From NCBI GenBank assembly GCA_018398585.1, contig JAGTTD010000011.1, forward strand, positions 9,113,001-9,177,000: a stretch of DNA of 64,000 bases. Reading direction: 5' to 3'. Positions 1-16,706 of the stretch are shown piece by piece (position 1 is the first letter of the stretch; each line of letters starts with the position of its first letter). The position numbers and the translations under genes are program-made. Source of the stretch: Simmondsia chinensis. Its lineage: Eukaryota; Streptophyta; Magnoliopsida; Caryophyllales; Simmondsiaceae. The notes beneath the pieces were generated by a model. That model had not been told where the DNA came from. It was given only the letters and a program-made list of their open reading frames with translations, and made no database searches.

Positions 1-345
1 GGAAGAGTTATCCTTGTTATACGGCCCATGCGTGTCTAATTCCAGCCAATCCAACCCTGATATTGGAAGTAATCGGACGTGAGCATGATATTGGAGATAC
101 TAGACATATGAGATAAAATGACACTTTTTTTCCGTTGGTTCTGATTGGCAAGATGGCTTGGTTCGAGTGCGACTTAAATTTTTTGTTTGGTAACCGCCAG
201 GGTTTTGGTAGGAGTTTATGATAAAGGAAAGATGCACCCAACATTGGGACATTGGCGGGAAGAGATACTAGTCAACAATAGTATTGGCGCATAAGCGGTG
301 GCACTATTGTGCGGGCTATTGTGGCTATGCTTCAATACAAGATTA
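1..345 (-). mobile_element. Leader of a truncated LTR retroelement (family with TGATGTAGCA termini)
   Basis: This stretch is similar, segment by segment, to 24240-24750, which is the leader next to an LTR of the same family. On the minus strand it follows the LTR at 346-690, with a degenerate initiator-Met-type primer site near 330-345. The rest of the element lies upstream of the window. It sits in a LACS intron and is non-coding. Confidence 0.55.
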
Positions 346-690
346 ATGTAGAACAACTTGCTACCTAAAAACTGAACTTTTAATAGTTCTCCAAAGAACT
401 AAAGTAATGAATTACAAATCTGCATATACAGGAAATAATTGATCCCTAAGATAATATTGGATAATTAAATACTAAAACAATTAGGAAGCTACTTCTCTAA
501 ATAAAAATAACTAAATTATCCTATTAATATAAGGATAATTAAAATATCTTGTTAAAAGACATATAAGAGATTCTATTCTAATCCTAACAAATTATCTAAC
601 CAAATTTAATAATATATAACTTAAAATATCATATATCTTCTAAAATTATTAAATATCTTAGTAAATATCTTCCTTTGTGCAAAGGATTGG
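346..690 (-). mobile_element. LTR of the TGATGTAGCA-type retroelement family
   Basis: AT-rich LTR sharing successive blocks with 24754-26272, 57212-57521 and 60835-61985, for example the stretch around CAACTAAATTATCC (here TAACTAAATTATCC). Termini are decayed and no target duplication was found on the inner side. It lies in the intron upstream of the first visible LACS exon. Confidence 0.6.
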
Positions 691-979
691 GGTGCTTATT
701 GAAAAATTCTTGGATGTTTATATGAAATCTGAAATAGCATGGATGGTTGGCCGAAAAGAGATCACTTCTTAAAGTCATCTTGCAGTAAAAGATTCCCAGA
801 AGAACTTAACAAAGAAGAATAGATAATAATTGCTTAATTTGTTTCAAATCCCAAACGCGATCTCAATAGTTTAAAAAGGACATCATACATCGAATTGATC
901 TTAATCACTTAACTAATTACTATAAGAATATGAAATGTTTGTGTACTGTGATTGATTACTATTTTCTTTTGTGTTTTAG

Positions 980-6724
<5,745 letters not shown>

Positions 6725-7021
6725 TTGCAGGTACGATTTCTATCATTGTATTATATATGCTCGCAATCAGATGCTTCTGCAAATGATTCACTCATCCCCT
6801 TTTTTTTCCTTTTTGTATGTCACTTATAAATTCTTGTGTTGAAGATATCGTCAATTGCATTGGTTTATTTTGTTGTGTTTCATTTATGCTAATATCCTTT
6901 TTTTGATACGCGGGTTCAGCCAACTTGTATGCATCTTGATTAGTCCCTGGGTTGCACACGCTATCTACTAAAAAATTTCCCTTTATGCTTCGAGTTGACT
7001 AGTTTGTAGCTTGTCTATTCA

Positions 7022-10000
7022 AACAACAACAACTACCGACCCAGTGTCTTAAGGGCTCCCGCATATGCAGTGTCTTTTTTTTTTGGTTTTTTGGGGGGGG
7101 GGGGGGGGAGGGGGGGGATGTATGCAGCCTTACCTCTTTAAGGTGTTACCCTTAAGGGAGGCTATATCCGAGGACTTCCAACCTAAGAAGAAGAGAGGCA
7201 TACAGGCATGAAGCATAGAAGCATAAAAGTATGAGAGCAAGAGCAGCAAGCATAGCGGCACAAAGCAAGCATAAAGGAAGCAGCAATAGGCAGTAGACGA
7301 GACGACAGCAAACATCGCGTAAGCAAAGCAAGAAGACATATAATCCTAATGGTACTAGTGCTAACCAAAATAAGCTCCTCTATCCTACACTGCTACATCG
7401 GCTACCTCTATGCTAGCCTAGACTGAGCTCTATCTAAGGTCATCTCCTCCTGTAGGTTTAGATGGGGAAGGTCGTGTCGAATCGTCTCCATCCATCTCTT
7501 CTTTGGCCTGCCTCTCCCTCTCTTCCCTATCATAGCATGTAGTTGTTTGTATTTCCTGACAGGGACGTTGGTCAGTCTCCTCTTAACATGCCCAACCCAC
7601 CACAAACGCTGCTCCCTTAATTTATCTTCGATCGGGGCCACGCCCAATTTGCCTCTTATGATGCCATTCCTAATCATATCCATCCTTGTGCGTTCACACA
7701 TCCACCGCAACATCCTTATTTCCGCTACCTTCAGATTCTGTGTATGAAGGCGTTTCAATGGCCAACACTCTGCAACATAAGACATAGTAGGTCTTACTAC
7801 CGTCTTATAGTATTTTCCCTTTAACTTTAATGGGAGCTTTCTATTGCATAGTATACCAAAGGCCAACCTCCATTTATACCAGCCTAGTTTAATACAGTTG
7901 TTGACATCCTCGTCAACTTCGCCGTCCTGTTGAACCATAGAGCCCAAATATCTAAAACACTCATTTTTGGGTATGGACTTTGATCCAATCCCGACGTCCT
8001 CTATGATAGGCCTGGTGCAGGTGCCAAACTTAAGTTCTATATATTTGGTCTTAGATTTACTGAGTTGTAAGCCTTTTGATTCTAAGGCCCTTCTCTCACA
8101 TTCCAGCTTCTCATTTACTTCTTCTCATGACTCCCCCACCTGAACTATATCATCTGCGAAAAGCATACACCAAGGCACCCCCCATTTGGATGTGCCTAGT
8201 GAGTTCATTCATAAACAGAATGAACAACAAGGGACTCAAGGCCGATCCTTGATGCACCCCCACTGTGATGGGGCAAGCTTCTGTCTCCCCTTCCACTGTA
8301 CGCACATTAGCATGTGCGTCTTCATACATGTCTCTAATGGCTCAGATATAGGGACCATGGATGTCTCTTCTCATTTGAACCCTCCATAGGACCTCTCTTG
8401 GCACCATGTCATATGCCTTCTCCAAATCAATGAAAAGCATGCGGAGATCCTTTTTGTCTGTTCCTGTAGTGCTCTATCGTTCGTCTTAAGAGATGGATGG
8501 CTTCTATTGTTGATCTACCAGGCATAAATCCGAACTAGTTCTCGGACACCTCTGTTTGTTGTCGTAACCTCCTCTCTATGACCCTCTCCCATAGCTTTAG
8601 AGCGTGGCACACCAGTTTGATACGTCGATAGTTGGCACAACTCTGGATGTCGCCTTTGTTCTTATATATCGAGATTAATGTGCTCTTCCTCCATTTGTTA
8701 GGTATCTTCTTCCCTAGAAAAATTTGGTTAAATAGTTTAGTCAACCACCTAATGCTCTTCTCTCAAAAGCATTTCTATGCCTCTATGGATATTCTATTTA
8801 GCTGACTGCTTTACCCCTATAGTAATAATAGTTCTGGTGCTCCTCAGTTGTTTGAAGATCACCTAAGTATATATCTATATCCCCCTGCTCGTTAAACAGA
8901 CCGTGGAAGTAGACTTTCCACCTAGCTTTAATTTGTTGCTCGTCCACGAGCACCTATCCGTCCTCCCCTTTTATGCACTTTCCCCTGTCTAAGTCCCTAG
9001 ACTTCTTTTCTCTCGCTTTAGCGATTTTATATAGGTCCATTGCTCCCTCCTCAATATCCAACCTTTTGTAGAAATCCTCATAGGTTTTGGATTGTGCTTC
9101 CTCGACTACTATCTTTTCATCTTTATTGGCTTGTTTATACTGATGTTTCTTGTCCTCATTTCGACTTCGGTCCCACTCCTTGAAACAGTGTTGTTTGGCC
9201 TTAATCTTCTCTTAGACCTTCTTGCACCACCAGGACTCTCTATTGTTTGGTGCCTCACCCTTTGACATGCCCAAAACGTCACGTGCTAAGCCTCTAGTCT
9301 TTTGGACCGCTCGATCCCACATGTGGTTTATATCTCCCTCCAAATCCTACCCGAGCTTAGACTCCGCTCTTTCCTTGTAGATTTTATACCTGTCCCCCTT
9401 CAAGTCCCTCCAACGAGTATGTGTCTGCACTGGTTTTCTAGTTCTTTTACATCTACCCTTGGCCTTTACATCCGCACACAACACCTTGTGTTGTGTAGAG
9501 AGGTTTTCCCCTGGGATAACCTTACAATCCCTGCAGTCTTTTTGTGCCCTTTTCCTTAATAGTATGTAGACAATATGAGTCCTTGTCCCACCGCTTTGAT
9601 TCGTGATGATGTGCTCGTCACGCTTTCTGAAGAAGGTGTTCGCAACCGTTGGCTCGTAAGTGACTACAAAGTCTAGGAAGGCTTTGCCCTCGTCATTCTT
9701 GGTACGAAAACCAAACCCTCCATGGTATGATATGTAGCCATCTGTGGTTGTGCCAACATGCCCATTGAAATCCCCACCAATCACCACTTGTTCGATCTGG
9801 GGTATGCCCTGTATTGTTATGTCTAAGTCCTCCCAGAACCTAGCCTTATCATTCTTAGTTAGTCCAGTCTGGGGTGCATAGGCACTGATTACGTTCAATA
9901 CTTCCCCATCTAAAATCAACTTGATGCCTATGATCCTATCGCTAATCCTGGAAACTCAGACTACTTAAGACCGCTATCCACCATGATGCTAACTCCATTC

Positions 10001-10500
10001 CTACCTCTGACCTTGCCTGCATACCACAACTTATATCCCAACACATCTCTAGCTTTCATACTAACCCATTTAGTCTCTTGTAGGCATAAGATGCTAATCT
10101 TTCTCTTCATCATCATTTGGATGACCTCGAAACTCTTCTTCGTTAACGTTTCGACATTTGATGTCCCAAGTCGCAAGTTTCCCTCCACATGTTGCCTCGC
10201 TCTCCCTCTTCCCAACCCCTTTAAAGATGGCCTCAAGTTCTGAGCTCTATAACTAGTAGCATGCATCAACTAACTGTCACAATCACAGGTACGCAAGCAT
10301 AGAAACACAAAGCATATCACCAAAGCACAATAACAAAGTGCAATCAATAACAATCAGAATCAACTAAGTGCAAAAGTAGTTCAAAAATAGAAAAGAGCAA
10401 TCCAAATATTATACCCAACAACAAGACCTCAACGCTCACGCAGAATCACGGAGCAGGGAGATTTGACCTGAGAGAGCGCGAAAATAAAGGAGAGATCTGA
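7022..10500 (-). mobile_element. RTE-clade LINE, decayed, nearly full coding span
   Basis: The minus strand reads in order: apurinic endonuclease (ILCLQETKWVS near 10080, GGDFNGHVG near 9760), linker, reverse transcriptase (GVHQGSALSPLLF near 8250; the catalytic ADD block near 8150 is damaged), and the RTE C-terminal region (RMLRWMCERTRMDMIRNGI, GKRGRGRPKKRW, 7947-7408). Several frameshifts and stops break it into four open stretches (10269-9961, 9919-9347, 8744-8535, 7947-7408). The 3' UTR at 7022-7180 carries the tail module found in the short elements and the SINE, ending in TTG repeats (CAACAACAAC on plus) with a G run at 7093-7113. The endpoint near 10500 is approximate and no target duplication was found. 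It lies just downstream of LACS. Confidence 0.88.
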
Positions 10501-10834
10501 TTTGAAGATGGTGCCTAGTTGAGAATTTAAGCCGAGTATTAATTGGTGTTGAATCGTGTAGAATTGGTAGAATTGCAACTATACATCCTATTCTACTGTT
10601 TCTACATTTTATCTTTATAAGTCCGTGTACTTTTTCAAAAAAGCAGCCTATATTTATGCATAATTTTACAATAAATTAATAAAAAATAATGTTAAATAAT
10701 TACTTTTTTGAAAAAATGATTATGAAATGAATTATACGCATTTGATGTGCATTTACCACATGCTCATTTGTTAATCTGCCGTTAGCTAGTCGTTCCCTTG
10801 CTTCCCCAATCTGCCAGTAGCCCAACCACCACCA

Positions 10835-10956
10835 CCACTGACCCAGTGTTTCAAAGGCTCCAGCATATGTAAGGTTTGGGGGGAGAATGTACGCAGCCTT
10901 ACCCCTTCAAGGTGTTACTTTTAAGGGAAAATGTGTTCGAGGTCCCCCAATCTACT
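10835..10956 (-). mobile_element. Short RTE/Au-SINE tail element, minus
   Basis: Tail-only copy: ACCACCACCACC end, CCCAGTGTTTCAAAGGCTCC, ATGTACGCAGCCTTACCCC, ending at the common GGTCCCCCAAT edge. Near-identical flanks (CCAGTAGCCCA / CTACTAGCCCA) look like a decayed target duplication. Confidence 0.7.
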
Positions 10957-10996
10957 AGCCCATTATTTTATTTTTATTGACCAATGGCTGCACTAG

Positions 10997-11115
10997 AAAC
11001 AGCCTATTTACAGGATAGCACCCTATAGGGGTGAGACTGCATATATGTTATCCTCCTCAATCTTTACCTTAGCATAAGCCTCTTGGAGGCACTGGGAGGT
11101 GGTGGTGGTGGTAGT
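10997..11115 (+). mobile_element. Short RTE/Au-SINE tail element, plus, inverted relative to its neighbour
   Basis: Diverged tail copy running from CTAGAAACAGCCTATTTAC through CCTCTTGGAGGCACTGGGAGG to a GGT repeat. It lies about 40 bp from the minus-strand copy at 10835-10956, forming an inverted pair. Confidence 0.6.
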
Positions 11116-13674
11116 AGTGTTTGTGAAATTACTTTATTTATATTATATTAGCGATTAAAGGGTGACTTTGTTCCTCGAGTAAAACTTTCAATTATTATTT
11201 ACTATTTTCACAGCGTACTCTGATTGTGTAAGGGGTGCATGTTTGACTAATTATGGGAAAACTAACTTTTGACTTTCTATTATGTATGTGTGGGAAATCT
11301 AGCATTAGTTTTATCAATAAAAATAATTTCTTACATCTTAAGTAGAATTTAAAGATTCTTGATACGATTCTACGATTTCAATCTTGAAAACCCTTCACTG
11401 ATCTCGCATAGAATCCTGATCCGGATAACTTCGGTTTGGGAACATGGATCTAATGCGTGGACCAAAGGAATTATCTACACCGAATGACATAATTTAAACT
11501 CTATACCTCACGCTTCATGAGAAGAGACGTGCAAAAAACATCATTATGAATGATGACAAACGACATAAAAATGACAAATCAAATACCTTTGATTGCACTG
11601 GTTTTCAATGTGAAATTTCAGTTTGTTAGTTTAGCTTGAAAGTCACCATGAATATATAGGCGTGCTTATTGGACAAAATTCGGACCATGCTAAACCAAAG
11701 ATTGAAAAATAATTTTTTTAGTATTGACTTGGTCGAGTCTCAGACCAAATTTAATTGGTGCAGTCCAAGTTTTATCTCGAACCAGTTTTTTTTTATGTTT
11801 AGTATGTTAATTTATACGAGATTTTTATTCAGCGAAATGAAAGAGTCTATTAAAGTTCAAATGAAGGACGAATGATATGGCCTAATTGTAAATACCACTA
11901 TGTTGAACACTTCAAATAGAAAATAATGTTGACTTCAAACAAAATACAAGAAAACTATTTATAGATTCTATGTTTTCTTCGAAAAAGGTCACTTCTTCAT
12001 AACCATAGCCTATATGTTACTTTGTCATTGTTTTGTCTAAAATTTATCTTTACCATTTTGAGTTGTTACATAATGCTATATAGAGCTTAAAGAGTAAAAT
12101 TTACTTTTATCTGCTTGTCATGTATGTTGTAGCACTACTTACGGTATCTTAGGACAAGGGATGTGATGATTAATAGAGGATTGCTTATTTTAAACCAAAT
12201 AAGGAAACATCATAAAATGGGAGCATGTTTTTCATTGAACAAACAATGGATACCGCTTGGCTCATGAATTAAGGCTGAAATTGGAATTTGATCTAGAATT
12301 TCAATTGTTCAGTTTATAGCATGGAATTGGAGCCTGAAACTGGAGCTAAGAGTGGAATTGAGGTTCAAAATTCCAATTTATTGTTGAGTTTGCCTGATGG
12401 ATTTCAAAATATGTATAAGATATATCTGACTCAAATCCACAACTAATTTAAACTTATGGACTAATTGCTGCGTCATTTTCTCTCTCATTTAGTAGGTATG
12501 ATGATGATAATGTATTATTGGAAAATAATTCAAAAAACTCTTAGCCCGTAATCTTTATATACAAATTTGTTATCTGATAGTAATTCACAAAATAATTATT
12601 ATAGTGCCAAAGTAAGCTACAAAATGTTGGCACGATAAAAAATTGTAGGAATCTTGTTTGGGCATATTAGAGACTCGAAATTTAGTACTTTAAAAATTTT
12701 ATGCTGCACTTAATAAAATTTCAGGTTGGATTCAGGTCGGGATTGGATTGGATCCAACATCATTGAATTCTAATCTAACCTAAAATTCATTTACCAACAT
12801 CCAAATCCAAAACCATTTCAGAATCATTTTTGCAGCTAAATAAATCATAAATGGATTAGGTTAGATAAACATTTAGCAGATTTAGGTCCAATTGTTATTT
12901 CTATCGAAGCCCAAAACGATCCAACTCAATTAACTCAACCTCAATATGACTTGACATTGAAACACTCAACCCAACTGAAATTTGACGCATAATTAAAAAT
13001 GATCCTACTTGAATAACTTGAACCTAAATTGGACCTAACTTGAACCAAATCCGATAGACCCAAAATTCGAGATGGCTCTAACCTTAGATGACCGTACCTG
13101 ACCCTTGTACCTTGATGGGGACCCTATGGAGCTACTCTGAAATCCGATATCCAACCTAATTGACTCGAGACCTAGAGATGACTCAAACCTGACCCGTGCC
13201 AACACAAATACTAGAATGAACCCATCTAATTAACTCAAAATCCAATACGATTAAGCGCGATATGGTTTGAGTCAACTAAAATTTGGCCCTAGTTGACTAG
13301 AAACTCGAAATGATTGGATACCAAAATATGATTCAATCCTACCGAAACTTGAACCTAGTTGACTAGAAATCTGGAATGATCTAACTCGATTGACTCAGCA
13401 CTTAAGACTATTAGTTATAGAATTACAATTCCAACTTCTAATTTTTTTGACTAACCAAATAATGGAATTTTATTTTCTTCCTAATTTCAATTCTAATAGA
13501 TTTGGAATTGGAATCAAAATTCCACAATCCAATTCTAATTGTGCCAAACATTTGTGTACTTGTTGGAATTGGATTTTAATTAAAATTCATATGTTCCAAT
13601 TCTTTGAGGTAGGAGAAAAGAATTACAATTCAATATTAACTCTACTGACTTGAAACTGAAAATGGCCCTATTTG

Positions 13675-14542
13675 TAGGGGTGAGCAAAAGTACCCGAGAA
13701 CCCGAAAACCCGAAAAATCGAACCGAAACTGATTCGAAAAATTAGGGTAACCGACTCGAAAATATCCAGTCAGGGTATACCCGACCCGTTGAACTATGGA
13801 TACCGGTTCGGTTACGGGCATCATTTTGGAAAACTTCCGGGTACCCGATCTGACCCGATATGAATTTTGTATATATTATCCTAAATAAAAAATTTTAATT
13901 TATTTAGAATATTAATCATATTATCTTCACTAAACATTAATGTTGCATGTTTAATTTTAAATCCCAACGAACATTTTTCAAGTTATGTATTTTTTCTTTT
14001 TCTTCTTTCAATAAAGTTTACCCTATTTTTATATTAAAGATTTTTAAAGTTTCAGCACAAAAAAAAAAGACTAATAAATCAGTACTAGTAAATTAGTAGA
14101 ATATAGTTGTGCTCTATATTCTTTGTATATAATCCTTGAACTTTCACATGTTTATGAAGCTTTGATTAATGTGTCATAGTCATTTAAGATTATTTATAAT
14201 TTTGTTACCATTAAAGTATGACAATTATGTCCATGATTTTTTTAAATTTTAAATTACGAAGATCAAGTGGAATGTTGTTAAAATAATTTTATAGTATATT
14301 TCCAAACGACTTAATGTACATAGTTGTTTGTGTCTTTCATAAAATAGTTTATAAGAAATTTTAATTAAACGGGCGGGTACTCGACCCGATGTGATCCGAC
14401 CCGATCTTTTAGGGTACTCGACTGATCTGGGTACCCGACTTTTTAGATTACATTATGGGTAATGATTTTGACGCTTTTAGTGTTTTGGATACCCGAACCG
14501 AAATGCGTTTCGGATAGGGTACCCGACCCATGCTCACCCCTA
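13675..14542. mobile_element. hAT-type non-autonomous DNA element with 8-bp target duplication
   Basis: 868 bp with 12-bp terminal inverted repeats (TAGGGGTGAGCA at the left, its complement at the right) and a perfect 8-bp duplication CCTATTTG at 13667-13674 and 14543-14550. Subterminal DNA is rich in ACCCGA and GGGTACCCGA motifs. There is no transposase. Terminus and duplication length fit the hAT superfamily. It is inserted into the older element at 12255-16490. Confidence 0.85.
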
Positions 14543-15961
14543 CCTATTTGATAAACTAAACCTAGGATGACTCAACCAAAAGAATCAACATGACATAAAT
14601 TTGACCTAAAAGTCGAAATCACCCAAGTTGAATTTGAACTTAAAATGACCTTACTTGACTTAACAAGTTCAAAATGATTTAACCCCATAGGCCTAAAACT
14701 CAAAAGTGACTCAAATCAAAAAATGAAACCACTTGACGTAAATGTGACATAACCAAGCTAACCCCACAGTCAAAATAGCTTGGTCTAATTGACTCCAAAC
14801 CTAAAAATGACCCGACCCAACTCATTCTCAGTTTAAATTTGGCCCAACCTATGATAATATAAAATTTAAATGATGCAACCTAATGGACCCAAAACTAAGA
14901 TGATTTGAGCTTGAAATGACTTGAATCAACTCAAACTCGACCGGTTCTAATTTGAATCCCGAAAAGACCCAACTCGATTAACCCCCTTTCATGATGAATC
15001 GAAAATAAATTATCTGATGCAACTAAAACTCAATATAATTTGACCACGAACTCGAAATAACTTGAAGTCAAAGTAATCCAGCCCAACCAAAATCCGACCA
15101 TAGTTGATCAAAAACTCAAAATCCTCTAACTATATTGACCGAGAACTCGTGATGACTCAAATTAGTATGGAATGATAATTCTGGCCTCTAGTTTCTTTAT
15201 TTAACCAAACAATGTAATTTTAATTCCATCCTAATTCCAAATGGAAATGAAATTACAATTCTACAATTCAATTCTAATTCGATGTGTCAAGCTCTGTTTG
15301 ACCCATAGAATTTGAATTAGACTATAGAATTGCACCTCTAATTCCAATTATGATAGAATGGGAATGAGGTTGGAATTGAAATTCCATTATTTAGCTGATC
15401 AAAAGAATTCGAAGTTGAAATTGCAATTGCACAACTAATTGTCTCAAGTTATGAGTCAATTGAGTTAGATCATTCTAGATTTCGTGTCAACTAGGGTGGG
15501 GTTTTGATCGGATTTAGTCATGTCGAGTTTTGGGCCAACTGGGTTAGATTTTTCAAGCCATGTAGGATTTGGGTTTTACAAATGGATATATTTTAGGATT
15601 CAAGTTGAAGCAGGTCAAGTATGAGTTATCTCTAGGTTTTAGGTCCATTAAGTTGTGGTATCCTATGGTTTGGATTAGCTCGATTTGGCCTTGTTTCAAG
15701 TCGGTCCTAAGCCAGGTAGGTCGTTTCTGGTTTGAGACATCTCCGATTGAGTTCTAATTGGGTTAGATTCAAGTTGGGTCAAATCAATTTGAGTTCAAGC
15801 CATTGAAGTAGGGTTAGTTTCAAGGCAAATTTAAGTGGAGTCAAGTGTTTCAATTTCAAGTCATTTTAGATTTTTTTGTTAATTGAGTTGGATCATTTTA
15901 GATTTTAGATAAGTTGATATAAAATAATAATTTCAAGTAAATTAACCGTATATTATTTCAA

Positions 15962-16385
15962 CTATACAATTTTTAGTTGGGTTTTTCAATAAAAACTACC
16001 TAAACTTATACCAGCTAAATTTTCTAATTTTTATAATACCTCAACCTTTCAAAATTTTTTAATGCCACAACTTAATCATAATGCCATTAAAATCCTTTAG
16101 TTTTTTGTAGAAGTAATATTTAAAAAAAATATTTTTCTTTTTAAATATGAAAATTCTTTTTTAAATATTTAAAATATTTTTATTCAAATTTTTTAAAACC
16201 ATTTCTCTTTTTTACAAAAGCCACGTCACCAAGAACTAACTGATATTAACGACATTAATATTAAGGCATGACATTAAAAAATTTTAAATTTTTAAGTGTG
16301 ATTTTAAAATATTAGAAAATCTAAGTTGTTTCAAACCCATCTAAAATTTAAGTGGTCTTCAGTAAAAATTATTTTTACTTAACAC
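15962..16385. mobile_element. Possible MITE with long imperfect inverted ends
   Basis: The left arm (AAAACTACCTAAACTTATAC, then AAATTTTCTAAT) and right arm (complement of GACCACTTAAATTTTAGATG, then GATTTTCTAATATTTT) are roughly complementary over about 50 bp. The AT-rich interior is non-coding. Family and target site are not determined. Confidence 0.35.
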
Positions 16386-16706
16386 CAATCCCGTGAAATT
16401 AGACAGTAAAATTACAATTCTAACTCCAGTAAGTGAACTAAACACAATTGAAATTTTAAACCCCAATTCTAGTCTCCAATTCCATACACCAAACAGTTAA
16501 GTGGACAAATAATTTCTCCTCTATTAAACAAAGTCAATTCCCAAAAGGAAAATATGAACGGAAGCATCAAAATTGATCTTTGACATAGTCCAACCACCGC
16601 TTTGCACATCTGACAGTAATGAAGCCAGCAACATCAGGATTTCAAGACCCGACCCTGTCTCACAATGGCAAGCAACGCGACATATATCCTTTGAAACTAA
16701 AGCTTC

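Larger units (their letters stand above)
12255..16490. mobile_element. Large degenerate AT-rich element of the GTTTGGC-terminus family
   Basis: The left edge (CGCTTGGCTCATGAATTAAG) and right edge (CAATTCCATACACCAAACAG) resemble the inverted ends of the well-delimited element at 25200-26130. The interior at 14550-15160 is colinear with 25430-26060. Most of it is filled with quasi-periodic variants of AAATGACCCAACCC and AATTGACTCGAAACC. A similar inner end near 15290 suggests two copies side by side. No protein is encoded. Limits are approximate. Confidence 0.5.
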
